DNA of 64,000 nt. It comes from Rostratula benghalensis (lineage: Eukaryota > Chordata > Aves > Charadriiformes > Rostratulidae). A program made the translations under genes and the position numbers. Below, in pieces: positions 37,698 through 49,577 of this stretch. The stretch covers positions 467,578 through 531,577 of the forward strand of contig VXAI01000161.1 in NCBI GenBank assembly GCA_013399305.1, read 5' to 3'. The notes beneath the pieces were generated by a model, which made no database searches, had not been told where the DNA came from, and saw only the letters and a program-made list of their open reading frames with translations. The stretch's first letter is position 1, and every line of letters starts with the position of its first letter.

Positions 37698-38404
37698 CAT
37701 AGAATCATAGAATCACAGAAAGGTCCAGGCTGGAAGGGACCTCTAGGGTCATCTCTTCTGACCTCCCCACAGTCAGCGGGGCACCCCCAACCAGACTAGG
37801 TTTCCCAGGGCCTCCTCCAGCCTCCCCTTGAGGATCTCCAGGGAAGGGGCCTCAACCACCTCCCTGGGCAACCTGTCCCAGTGCTCCATCACCCTCACAG
37901 TAAAGAACCTATTGCTAATATCTAGTCTAATCTGCTCTTCTCCAGCTTGAAGCCATTGCAAGAAGACTGCTGTTAGGTCTCCCTGGAGCCTCCATTTCTC
38001 CAGGCTGAACAACTCCAGCTCCCTCAGCCTGTCCTCGTAGAAAAGGTGCTCCAACCCCCTGATACTTTTCGTTGCCCTCCTCTGGACCTGCTCCATCGGG
38101 TCCATTCCCTTCCTATCTTGAGGGCTCCAGACCTGCACACAGGACTCCGGGTAAGGTCTCACCAGAGCAAAGTGGCAGAATCACCTCTCTGGATCTGCTG
38201 GCAACACTTCTTTTGATGGAGCCCAGGATGGGATTGGCCTCCTGGGCTGCAAGTGCCCCCTGCCTGCTCATGTCCAGCTTCTCATCCATTAGCACCCCCA
38301 AGTCCCTTTCCTCAGGGCTGCTTTCTAATACTTCATCCCCATGTCTGTATTGATAGTGAATATTGTTCTGGCCCAGGTGCCGAACCCTGCATTGTATTTC
38401 TCTG
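37698..38404 (-). mobile_element. Longest CR1 3' copy, with 129-codon ORF2 C-terminus
   Basis: Starts with a well-preserved double tail (CATAGAATCATAGAATCACA) and continues in reverse for about 700 bp through the CAGTCAGCGGGGCACCCCC block and CAGGACTCCGGGTAAGGTC to AGCACCCCCAAGTCCCTTTC. The minus-strand frame at 37773-38162 is open for 129 codons, carrying the end of CR1 ORF2 (VQRRATK, FSLEKWRLQGDL and DRLPREVVEAPSLE motifs). Beyond it the frame is broken, and the catalytic reverse transcriptase and endonuclease are absent. Relatively few stops suggest this is one of the younger copies here. Confidence 0.93.
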
Positions 38405-38654
38405 CTACTCAGGACCTCTGCCGTCAGACCAGATCTGTATGGCTCTGTGCCACACCATTATGTTAGTAGTAAGGATCTCACTCTGCACAGAATAAGACAT
38501 TTTTACTGCCATCTACATAAAAACTGTGGTGGAACAGTACAAAACAAACCAAACTAAGAATCTTCTGACATGGTTACAATTAGAAAATTAATTATAGTTA
38601 GAGAAATCACTTTTATAATCCAACTAAGTAAAGAAAAATTGCTGGCAGCTCAAG
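38405..38654. other. Unassigned DNA between CR1 and unclassified repeat
   Basis: Nothing recognisable. The CR1 match fades near the left edge, so part of this may be more CR1 that has diverged. Confidence 0.35.
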
Positions 38655-38750
38655 AGAATTTCAAGCAGAGCAAACCTTACAAGTCTTCATCCTGAGGTCT
38701 TGCAAATTCATCGTAATGCCCATGGACTCTTACAAGTAATGGCAATACTA
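38655..38750. repeat. Unclassified dispersed repeat, copy B
   Basis: Partner of 5730-5822, in the same orientation. It shares CAAGTCTTCATC, TGAGG, CTTGCAAA and GGCAATACT-like blocks in the same order. Divergence and small indels suggest an old insertion. No tail, terminal repeats or coding sequence were seen. Confidence 0.45.
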
Positions 38751-41720
38751 TACTTTGTTCTATGATTTTTTTCATATTTGTTTCAAATTTTACAAAGTTC
38801 TTGTTTGTGTTTTCACAAATAAAGATGATTATGAATACAATAAGATTGATTTTTTAATTATTTTTATTTTTTTTACAATGGAAAACAGTTTGTTTCTTCA
38901 CTAAATCTCCCTTTTCTCTGTTTCAGGGCAGGTCAGAATGAAAGATGCAGCTGCACTAAAAACAATTTCTTCAGGCTTGGTTTGTTGTATAGATTGTGCT
39001 TAAGTGAAGGGATGTACTGTGGTTGAAAGGGATTGCTTCAGTGACTTTTAAGTTTTGAGAAAATACAATTTCAGTGCATCTGAGAAAAGAATTTCTGTTA
39101 TCCTTTCTACTATGTACATGTTGATGCTTTGTAGATCAGGAAACTGGAGGACTAACTCTTTCTTTTAAGCTCTTTAAAATGGTTCAAAATAAATACAAAG
39201 TTGAGAATTACGTTCAGACTTTTTTTTTTTTTTGTATCATGTTTAATAATACATGATTATAATGTGCTTCCTATGCATAGACTGTATAAAGCATAAACTT
39301 TGCAGATAGGCAGTGGCACCTTATGTTAGTTCCACAGTCATAAACAATATATTTCTTCAATATCTGATGTATCCATACTTTCAATTAGAAAAAAACGGGA
39401 ACAGACATGAGGCTATTACAAACAAGCTTCTAAATATATTACTGTATATTCAGTTTCCATGTTACCCAAGCTTTTACACACCTAACTGCAAATCCAAGAG
39501 AACACAGTATATGAACTCCTACGTTTCAAAATGAATTCTGCTAAGAAGAGTGATTTGACATATTCCTCCAATTCAAAATTACACTAAAATCTACTCTTCC
39601 GGGTTTTTTTTTTTTGTCCTTCAGAGATATTTAAGAAGTCATTAAACCTTAGGAAAGACCTTACTCGTTTGGATACATTTTTCTACCATGTAAACTACTG
39701 TATTTCCAAAGTATATTCATCTGAGCAGTATTAATGCAAATTTCCTTCAGGAATGGGAACAGTATTCTCCTTTTTCCTTTACTGATGTTTCAGTGGTGAA
39801 CTGAAAAAAGGTAAATGCAGCAAATTTTAACAAAAAATTTGAATGTTAATTGACAGTCTCATGCTCTTTCAAATACATAGAAAGGCATATTCAACAGTAA
39901 CCTATAATATTCACAGAAAACTAAGAGCCACTAAAAATATATTTATGAGATATTCCCTATCAAGACATTTTTAAAAGAGAGAAGTACTACATCTGTTGCC
40001 ATTCCCAGACTCATTAAGCTGCCAGAAGTTTCTATCATAACTTTAGATAGATTACCTTCATTATGGATCAAAAAACATTTGGTTCTCAAAGTAACATTAT
40101 ATAGCACTATACAATAGTAGCACTGCAGGATATTGAAACTGGGGGAGTGGTGTGGCAAAACCATAGAATCTTCAGTTGATATTGATCTCCAAAAAGATAT
40201 TCCTATCTAGGGGTGGAAATTAATTCTTAAACTCATAGATATCTATGCCCAAATTTGAATTTTTTCTAATCTTTTTGTTCTAATCTTCTCTAAAACCTAG
40301 AGACTCTTTTGAAATGCATGAGTGCACTCTTTTGATATTTTTTTTTTTAAAAAAATGTTACTTTTAATAAAATTTGGGGATTCATTGGTTTAAGTTTTGA
40401 TTTTGAAACTTCTGTTTAAAACAGGGAAATTAACTCCTAAGTTTTCTTGAGGAAAACTCACTTCAAGAAAAGGCATCTAGATTCTAAGGTGATTTCTAAT
40501 GGGGGACAAAATGTTTGGAAGTGGTCTTTTTAAAAAGAGAGAATGGTAACTAAATGTTTGTATTAGCGTTTAAGTATAATTCTACAAACTTTCAAAGGAA
40601 TCAGCTGGATTTTTTATGAAAAAAAAACAACTTATAGAACTCAGCCATGAAGCCTGCAGATTAAAGGTGCTCAGTTTTTCCTCTTGACTACAATAAAAAT
40701 TGTACCTTTGTGTCTCACACAGCTCTAACCACAGCTTCTTCATGACCATGCCTGTGACTTTTGGCCTTCAGTCTGCAGTACAAATATAATGATTGTTAAG
40801 GGGGGAAAGAAGTTTAGCAAAAAATAATCACTCCCTACCACCACTTGAGTTCAGCCCGAGTCATTTAAAATTGTGCACATGCCTCATTACTAAAGCTTTT
40901 GTTTTATATGCCTTTAGCAAGCCTTGACCTCTGAGGGAAAATTGCCATTTACTGAAAAGGATGAAATTCAGCATAAAAGGTTTTGGGGGTTTTTTTGGAC
41001 TTACTCATTTCAGTGTAATTAGCTAAAGTTGGCTTTTTTGTTTTGTTTTGTTTTGTTTTTTGTGCATTTGGGCCACATCTGGAAACATATCAGGACCATG
41101 CTACAGAGAAAAAAAAAAAAAGTTGGCTTGATTGCTATACAGTTTTGCCTAAGTCATATTTTTTGCACCAAAAAAAAAAAGTTTTGACACTAAATTTAAT
41201 TTCGTTTATTTTCCAAGTGCATGGATGACTCTGATGGTTAATGAAAGTTAAGCCAAGTAGTACAACAGACCTGGACAACTAATAAACTCAACTTTAAAAT
41301 CTCACTGAGGGGAAAGTTCCCAGAATTTCATGCTGTCCTTTTCTGCATTCACCACCTCTTCTTCAAAGTTAGACTGCATGCAAACTCTATTTTTTCCTGT
41401 GTAATAATGCTTAATTTTATGTGCTTTCATTTGATTAAATTTTCAAAGCCTATTTCAAGCCAATGCTTGCTATTGCTTCTGTGTCTTACTGAACATTAGC
41501 AGTTTCATAGATGGTCATTAAACCAAGATTTAACAATGGAATCTAACAATTTAAGTGACTAATAGACCCAAGTTCAGAAAAATAAGCAGATATTTAAGAG
41601 ACACACAGGCAGAATTTAAATTTCTGTTCTCAAGAAAGGTAACCTTGAAAAATACGATTGAGTTACATGAATTTGCTTATTATCTACTTCATCTTACACT
41701 CAGACCTCCCCTGAAAAATT
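38751..41720. other. AT-rich unique DNA
   Basis: No gene is recognised. A strong acceptor-like pyrimidine tract ends TCTCTGTTTCAG at 38926 but no convincing exon follows. T-rich runs occur at about 39221-39233 and 39604-39616, and TTTTG repeats at about 41037-41060. Confidence 0.45.
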
Positions 41721-42146
41721 ATAGAATCATAGAATAATAGAATTGGTTGGTTTGGAAGGGACATTTAAAGGTCATTTAGACCTGCATTGCTCTGCAATGA
41801 GCAGAGACATCTTCATCTAGATCAGGTTGCTCTGAGCCCTGTCCAACCCGACCTTGAATGTTTCCAAGAATGGGGTACCTACCACTTCTTTGGGCAACCT
41901 GTTCCACTGTCTCACCACCCTCAGCATAAAAAATTTCTTCCTTATATCTAATTTGAATCTACTATCTTTTAGTTTAAACCATTACCCCTTGTCCGACTGC
42001 TACAAGGCCTTCTCCACGCTGAACAACCACAACTCTTTCAGCTGCTTCTTGTAGGAGGACATCCCTCTGATGATTTTCATGGCCCTGCTCTGGACACACC
42101 TCAATAGGTTTCTGTCTGTCTTGTTCTGCTCCAACAAATCTAGTTA
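41721..42146 (-). mobile_element. CR1 LINE 3' fragment, diverged
   Basis: Begins ATAGAATCATAGAATAATAG and continues in reverse through GGTTTGGAAGGGACATTTAA, GGGCAACCTGTTCCACTGTC and TTAAACCATTACCCCTTGTC to GGCCCTGCTCTGGACACACC. There is an internal deletion after CTTGTCCGACTGCTACAAGG. Many substitutions mark an older copy. Confidence 0.88.
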
Positions 42147-43893
42147 GGTTATTTGCTGCAACCTGACTATCATTCCAGTTTGAAGAGTAGTAAGTTGGGT
42201 CATGTTCAGCCGATCAGAGCACGCAATCTTGAGACAAGTATTCCTCCACAGGTGATTCCCTCAGGACTTGATCTGCAACATCCTCTAAAAACACATCAGA
42301 CATTTGCCACCCAATTAAAACTTCTTCCAAAATGAAAACAGAATATTTTCTTCTTTCTGAAACAGCAGCCAAGAGAGGAATGTCCTCCTAGCAATAGTAT
42401 TTTCATTTTACTCAGTTTCAGTTCCTTCTTATTTCTAAGGGAATTCAAATCCACAGCTTCCACCTCCCTGGAGATTATTCCATACTCAGTGTTACAAACA
42501 GTTCTGAAACAGAGAGATATTCTCTATCCCTGTTAAAATTGTGCTTTGGGGAATAAAAATAAATTGAGAATTGTTGGAAAAAAAGACAGCACACAGGCAG
42601 TGGCCAGATAAGGTGATTTTTGTGACACCATATCTAGGTCATAGCCCCAGACCTTTTTGTTCAAAAGTGTTTAATACAAATACAGGAACATTATTTGAGG
42701 AACTGTAATTGGAAAACTCCCTCTAGGTTCAGCGTCTCAACCAGCACAGTGCATTCTTACTTTGGCTTCATCTTGCTCTCGTTTCTTCTCCTTGGTTAGT
42801 AAGCCTTTATTGTTTTCTATGCAATCATGTAGCTTCAATAAATGGAGAAAAAAACTCTGATGAGCTAGTGGAGAAAAGTGTGATCAGTAAGGCAGAGAAA
42901 TAGCCAGACCAGTAAGAAATGTGTATTTGAAACACCACAGGCTGAGGACAAATGTTAGACTTATCTTTTCTATCTTCTTGCATGTGTTTTCTAATGACTG
43001 GAAAATCATCTGTTGTAGACTGTAACATCACCTTTACCCAGGAATTTTAAAAGAGAAAAGCTAACACTCTCTATAAGAGGTATTAGCCTGTGGGTATTAC
43101 TGGAACAATTTCCCACTCCTTGCAGGGCTGTTGGGAGGTTTTAGGACTGATTCTATCTCAGAAACAAATGCGCCTCTAACCATCCTTCTAGATTGCTCAA
43201 AAGTACTAGAGAAAGTTACATCCTGTACAGATTGCTTAAGACTTTCTTCTGAATCATTCTGCTTGCATGCTCACCCAAAACTGATAACCCTTCATCTGAT
43301 TGACCTTGAGTGACACCTAGAATTTCTTTGTACAGACAAGAGCAGACAGAACTATGCTTCAAAATTCACTTTGGCCTTAAAAGCTTCACCATCACATGTG
43401 CATCATGATAATACAGAAAAGCTTTGTTCATTATAACATAGAAAAGCTTTTTTTTTTTGCCCTAAACCGATGATTTCGAATGTTTCCTGTTACTTTTTTA
43501 TGTGATATGGACATGGCACGTTCAGAAGCCCTGTGTTTCCCACCACTCCATATTTCTTAAATCATACAAGTAATTTCCCTTTGCTCCCTTGCCCTGTTGA
43601 ATGACATTGCCAGAACTTCAGAAACAATCAGGGCTATTTCAAACTCCCAAATAATTCCTTGTCCCCAGTGTTTTTATTTGATCATTTTTCCATAATAATA
43701 TTCTTGCTTGAATTTTTCACCATCGGACGTGAAATGAAGAAGTTAATAAAATCTATTCAAAATGTGAACTTAATTTGTAATGTAAAACATCCTGAAGGAA
43801 GATGTTGCATAAAGACCTTACCAATTAGCTTATTACAATAAAAAGATTCCTACAGTTAACAGAACACTGTACACTCTACCTACAATCTCTGTG
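42147..43893. other. AT-rich unique DNA, no gene seen
   Basis: No gene or repeat family is recognised. All open frames are under 70 codons. Confidence 0.45.
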
Positions 43894-44268
43894 TTGTTCA
43901 GCCTGGAGAAGAGAAGACTCCAGGGAGACTTTATAGCAGCCTTCCAGTATCTGAAGGGAACTATAGGAGAGTTGGAGAGGAACTTGTCAGGAAGTGGAGT
44001 GTCAGGACAAGGGGTAACGACTTTAAACTGAAAGACGGGAGATTTAGATGAGGTCTTAGGAAAAAATTCATGCCTGTGAGGGTGGTGAGACACTGGAACA
44101 GGTTGCCCAGAGAAGCTGTGTCTGCCTCATCCCTGGAGGGGTTCAAGGCCAGGCTGGACGGGGCTTGGAGCAACCTGGTCTGGTGGGAGATGTCCCTGCC
44201 CATGGCAGGGGGGTTGGAACTCCATGATCTTTAAGATCCCTTACAACTCTAACCATTCTATGATTCTA
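43894..44268 (+). mobile_element. CR1 LINE 3' fragment, plus strand
   Basis: Forward-oriented, from TTGTTCAGCCTGGAGAAGAG through CAGCCTTCCAGTATCTGAAG, GAGGGTGGTGAGACACTGG and CCTGCCCATGGCAGGGGGGT to the tail CATTCTATGATTCTA. It is the mirror image of the copies at 20749 and 35393 and probably the same subfamily. It retains about 375 bp. Plus-strand ORF2 remnants are frameshifted. Confidence 0.92.
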
Positions 44269-45126
44269 AAACTGTTGTCATGAGGAAATATAATACTCTT
44301 TAACATGCCAATGGGACTATAAAATTAGAATCAAAATTCCCAGATTTTGAGTAAAGAAAAATAATAGTAAATATGACAAAACACGGACATGTGAAAGTTT
44401 TAAACTCAAACCATGCTGAAAACTGATTGTGTTTACCTACCCAATCTTCTGGCTGTCTCAGCCTCATTTCAGTGTTACGCAAGACATTTCACACAGTCAA
44501 AATAAAATATTTTAAGAAGCCATCAATCCATTTTGAACTTTCAATTTATGTCCTTTTTATGCAAATATACACCACATATGTGATTCAGTATAATGTATCC
44601 CAATAAACAGGATCTTTGGCCATTGCTGGGAAAAGGACACATACTTTGTATTAAATGCACAGTGTGGGGTGTCAGGACTGCTCTGGGATTGCCTTGGACT
44701 GAGTTTAGTTGAACAGTTGACTGATGAATGCTACTTCACCTGCTTTAGTGGAAACACTCTGGATGTCACCCATGGTAAAAGTATGACCCACCAATGTAGT
44801 CACTGAACAAATAAAAAAAAAATCTTTATAGTGCTATATCTTGGGAGGCTGCTACATGAAGGAGACAGACTGTGATATGGGAATATATAAAAATCATTGC
44901 AAATGGATCCCAGTCCTGGGGAGGTAGAAAGCCCACCATGAACATTAGGCTTCTCTCCAGAGAGCTCTTGGAGTCAGCTTCCTCCCTAGTTGGTGGTAAA
45001 ACTGGCACTATGGGTCTTTAGGCCAATATCCACACTGGTAAAACAGTATAATATCAAGATAAAGGATAGATAGTAGAAAATTTTCTTGCATTACAACTTT
45101 AAAGCTACTATTAATTCAGCTCCTCT
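44269..45126. other. AT-rich unique DNA
   Basis: No gene or repeat is recognised. Confidence 0.45.
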
Positions 45127-45325
45127 ATAGAATCATAGAATCGTCCAGGCCAGAAGGGACCTCAAAGGTCATCTAGTCTGACCTCCCCCCAGTCAGCAGG
45201 GACACCCCCAAACAGACCAGGTTGCCCAGGGCCTCATCGAGCCACCCCCTCCCTGGGCATCCTCTTCCAGTGTTCCACTACCCTCAGAGAAAAGAGCTTA
45301 TTGCTATATTAGTCTGAGTGCTGAG
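45127..45325 (-). mobile_element. CR1 LINE 3' fragment (short, with internal deletion)
   Basis: Begins TATAGAATCATAGAATCGTC and matches the copies at 37698 and 47541 (CAGGCCAGAAGGGACCTC, CAGTCAGCAGGGACACCCCC). About 45-50 bp expected between GGGCCTCATCGAGCC and the CCCTCCCTGGGCA block are missing, including the first half of the ACCACCTCCCTGGGC motif. Confidence 0.9.
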
Positions 45326-47540
45326 TGGAAACATTACCTGAGTTGGACTGAAGATAAATGTGAGGTATTCTGTTTAGACTCTTAAGGTTATGCTGACAAC
45401 TATAATTTTCATGGATATACGGTGTGTAATTTTTTGCCAAAAATAATATTTTGTGTAGGTACACATATGTTTATATATATATATATATATATATATGCAT
45501 GCACCAATGTAACATTTATCGATCTCATCTTTCTTTAGGCATTTGCTGAAATCTATTGGTTTAGCTTTAGAAATGATGTTAGGAGCTCAGGCACTTCCCT
45601 ATCGTTCTGGCTCTACCACACCACTCACCCATCATGGTTTTTAATGTTTTTCATCCGCTTTCACAAATCCTTCTGTTGCAGGTGTTCACAAATCTGTTTG
45701 TTCCCAGGATATATTCTTACCCCCTAAGCTTATTAACTTCTAGTCCCTACTTCCTAAACTTATGAGCTAACAGATTTTCCTTCCCTCCCACAAATCCATT
45801 TGCTTCAGCAATCCATATGTGGTTTTTTTCTCCCGCACTGTGGTAGAAATTCCCTGTTTCAGACAGATAATCTGCTAAATGTCTCTCAGGGAGCAACAAA
45901 GAAGGAAAGCAGACCAGCTTGCTCCCACAGTTGTGGGTAGCAAGAACGGGGGATAATAATGAAGCAGATCTTGTATTGCTTGTAGTTTAATAGGGTTTAG
46001 AACATAGTAGAAAAGTGTCCAAAAAGTATTTGAGAACTATATAGCCCTATGAATAGCAACATAGCACACTTCCTCTGGATTATATAAAAGCTGCCCACAG
46101 TTTTTTGGAAGGGATGCTTATCTCACAGAAGGAGTGGGGAGTGACCTTAATTTGTGCTCTTTTGTAATGAACTATCAATTGAAATGGTGGCTCAAGCAAC
46201 ACCCTAGAGAAAAATTTCAAGATTTCTGAAGTGAGATTTTTCTAGTGGCAATTTTATTTTTATTTTAAAGGTGGAAGTCTTGCAATGACTTTCAAAGAAT
46301 CAGAGGAAAATAACAATGTGAGCTGCCCAATCAATGGGGGGAAAAAAAAATCAAACTAACCCAGAACAGGGGTTAGCTTGAAGGTTGTGCAAGGAGCTAT
46401 GAATCTGGATTCACGTGATACAATATGCTCATGATTACTCCAGTAAATATTGGTTTGGAACATAAGGCATTAACATCTGTATTTTATCATATAATGACTG
46501 TTTGTGACATTATTGGACACATGAAAGAATATTTGAATAAAAGGGAAAGCATCAGAAAAATGCAGATATAAAACTCCACAATAATTCTACTCCCCCCAAT
46601 GAGGTGCAGAGGGGGAGATGTTCATCGGAACATCCTTTAACTGTATTATTTCACACTTTTGCTGGAAGAGATATCTTTTTACAGACATTTTTAATATAAA
46701 AAAGAAAAATTCTATAGGAGATAGAAGAGCAGAGACAGTGATTTGTATTGCAATATGCCATCCTTGTGTGCTGTAAAGCGAGTTATTTCAGTTTCTTCCT
46801 TGTTTCAGAATGTAGGCCTATTAGATGCTAAAAATGGTAAGATTACCCTTTTAAAAATCATTCATTATATAGTATCAAGTCTTGGACGAGAGTCTAGGAA
46901 GAAAGCAGCGTACATTTCAATTTAAATGAGGTCCTATATTGTGATACTTACAAGAAAACCCACAGACAAATCCGGTTTTAATGAGCCCTTATACTATATA
47001 AGGTGGAGAAAGCAGACAGACATATTTTTGAAATGAACTATTAAATGGTGCATCTGACCAATGAGAGGAAGCAAGGAAAAGACAGATTCATTCCTTAAAA
47101 TGAGCTCTGTGAGAGGAGAAAGCATAAAGCATAGGGAAAAAAAAAAGTTCATCTTGCTAACCTCTTTGCTGCTCTTTCTTACGAAGGTTCAGATGTTCAC
47201 TGTAGATGCATGACACTGCTGAGGATGATAAATAATAGTTGTCCTTTATAGCTATTACTATTTATTTGTTTTACAAATAAAGCCAGAAGATCTAATTAAA
47301 CACTTGGCCTGAATGGAGCTGAGAGCTGTTCTCTATCATGATAGGTAGCAGGCAAAAGAGAAGTGTGAGGAAGAAAAGGCAGGCAAGGTAAGAGTAAGGT
47401 AATTCTGACTGGAATGTAATTGTAAAGAAAATATAAACACCATTCAATTAAAAGAATTAAAGTTTTCAAAAGCTACTTTCAGTCTGATTTATACCAAGAT
47501 TCTAAATGACCATCACCTTCCTCGTCCAACTAAAATATCA
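45326..47540. other. AT-rich unique DNA with (TA)n
   Basis: A (TA)n run lies at about 45473-45496. A perfect 7-bp inverted repeat, CCTTATA-CTA-TATAAGG, sits at 46987-47003. A 28-nt exon-like segment at 46809 is discussed under findings. No gene is recognised. Confidence 0.45.
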
Positions 47541-47929
47541 TTGAATCATAGAATGGTCCAGGCTGGAAGGGACCTCCAAAAGTCATCTCATCTGACTTCC
47601 CCACAGTCAGCAGGGACACCCCCAACCAGACCAGGTTGCCCAAGGCCTCCTTGAGCCTCGCCTTGAAGATCTTCAGGGAAGGGGCCTCAACCACCTCCCT
47701 GGGCAACCTGTCCCAGTGTTCCACCACCCTCAGAGTAAAGAAACTATTCCTAATGTCCAACCTAAATTTGCTCTACTCCAGCTTGGACCCATTGCCCATT
47801 GCCCTGTCACTGCAAGCCTTTGTAAACAGACCCTCCCCAGCCTTCCTGTAGGTCCCCTTCAGACACTGGAAGCTGCTCTTATGTCTCCCTGGAGCCTCCT
47901 CTTCTCCAGGCTGAACAGCCCCAGCTACA
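47541..47929 (-). mobile_element. CR1 LINE 3' fragment, same subfamily as 37698
   Basis: Begins TTGAATCATAGAATGGTCC and runs in reverse through CAGTCAGCAGGGACACCCCC, CAACCACCTCCCTGGGCAAC and GCTTGGACCCATTGCCCATT to CCAGGCTGAACAGCCCCAGC. The minus-strand frame at 47530-47760 preserves the last codons of ORF2 (DRLPREVVEAPSL motif). It is a well-preserved, probably young, 5'-truncated copy. Confidence 0.93.
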
Positions 47930-48749
47930 GTGAATATATGAGTAATTATTTCAAAGCGAGATAATTTAACTCTTTAATTTCAAGCCCACAAGCATTAAAC
48001 ACACTTCACTGCCATTAGGTTTATTTTCTTCCAAAACTTAAGTAATACTAAAATCGTTAGATTTTTGTGATTTTACCAGAGCTTCATTTTCCAGAGGAAA
48101 ATAAGTCTGCCAGCATTTTCCTATCCAATTCTGTCAGAAAGTATATTTTGGAAGCATTCTTTTGAAAGATTTGAAGAAATAATTTGACACTTCACCTTAC
48201 CAATGGAACTATAACTAGACTGCTTTAAAAAAGCTTGCCTTCCAATAGACAAATAAAAGAGAAAATGGTAATTGACTAAGCTTTTTCACAGGAGGATACC
48301 AAATTAAGAACAGTCAGCAGTGAAAAAAGGATAAAAGATCTGCAAAGATAAAATGAAACACCAATAACAAGGTCAGATATAACCCAGAGTTAAATTGAAG
48401 AGGAAAACAACTCCCTAGGCTTGTATTAAAACCAGAAAGTGCTGTCTCTCTGCATAACTAGTAGCAGTAACACACAGTTACAGGTTAAGTGTGAAGACTT
48501 CTAATCACAGGCAAATCAGTTCCTGGCCTTGAAATTGAGTGGCTGAATGAGGCAAACAAATAAAAATGAGGTTAGATGAAAAAGATGAAGACAGGTAGCT
48601 AAACTAGCCACTTATAGCATAGCTAGTGAGCCTGGTTTTAGCCCATAGCAGTCATAACTTGCCCAGACAGGAATTTTCAGTCTATCATGTAACCGAACTC
48701 CTCATGCTGTTTGACTCCTCGTTCGTTTCCGACTTTCTCATTTCAGAAG
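47930..48749. other. AT-rich unique DNA
   Basis: Nothing recognisable. Confidence 0.45.
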
Positions 48750-49065
48750 TGGGAAAATATTTCTTTCCACACATAGCAGTGAATTTTGGAACCTGCTTCC
48801 ACCACAGGCTGTGGAGACCAAGATTATCAGCAGGTTCAGAAAGACTAAACAAACTGGTGGACAAGTCCATTGACGGAGAGTAAAAAAACTAGGCATAGGA
48901 AATAACTCAGAAAAAGCTCTGGAGGACGCCGTGGAGAATGTTCTTTTGCTAATTGCACTTGTCACTCTCTGAAATAAATATAATACCCTACTGTCTGCAA
49001 GAGGGAGTGAGGCTGACATAGATCATCGATCTGACCCAATTAGAGAAGTTAGTGTTCAATATTCC
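48750..49065 (+). mobile_element. Ancient CR1/L3-like LINE 3' end
   Basis: The plus-strand sequence GTGGGAAAATATTTCTTTCC, GAATTTTGGAACCTGCTTCC, CCACAGGCTGTGGAGACCAA and AGGTTCAGAAAGACTAAACA follows the C-terminal coding layout seen in old amniote CR1-clade LINEs (a serine or threonine-rich lead, then LWN-L-P and a basic F-K motif). The right end, CATAGATCATCGATCTGACC to GTTCAATATTCC, resembles the 3' end of such elements. It is much more diverged than the other CR1 copies, and the call rests on pattern memory. Confidence 0.5.
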
Positions 49066-49218
49066 TAAATATTAGTAAAACTGGGAAAGCATAAGCAAGA
49101 AAGTAGCAGCTCTTACTCACAACAGCAGCTCATAGAGGTTTCTCACTACTTGGCATTGAAATTCAAAACACAATTAAAGAAAGTATGTTCCGAATAAAAA
49201 ACAATTCTATTTTCACAA
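49066..49218. other. Short spacer between two CR1-clade fragments
   Basis: Nothing recognisable. Confidence 0.4.
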
Positions 49219-49577
49219 TAATCGTAGAATTGTAGAATGATTTGGGTTGAAAGGGACCTTAAACATCACTGAGTTCCAACACCCTGACGTGGGAAGGGAC
49301 ACTAAACCAGGTTGCTCAAAGCCCAGTCCAACCTCACCATGAACACTTCCAAGGATGGGGCATCCACAGCTTCCCTGGGAAACCTGTTCCAGCATCTCAC
49401 CCCATTCGAAGTAAAGAATTTCTTCCTGGAAACTAATCTAAATCTCCTCTTTTTCAACTTGAAGTCATTAACCTTTGTCTTATCACTCCACTCCCTGATA
49501 AAGAGTCCCTGGCCTTGAACACCTCCAGGAATGGGGCATCCACAACTTCTCTGGGCAACTTGTTCCAGTGCCTCAAA
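49219..49577 (-). mobile_element. CR1 LINE 3' fragment with an internally repeated block
   Basis: Begins TAATCGTAGAATTGTAGAATG and runs in reverse through GTTGCTCAAAGCCCAGTCC and CTCCCTGATAAAGAGTCCCTG. There it jumps back: 49511-49577 repeats the block GAACACCTCCAGGAATGGGG, which already occurs at about 49340-49404 in the same element. The second block is not identical to the first. Confidence 0.88.

Noticed and set aside
46987..47003. CCTTATA-CTA-TATAAGG as a serum-response (CArG) element
   Set aside because: Spacing does not fit CC(A/T)6GG; it is a short AT-rich palindrome that can arise by chance.
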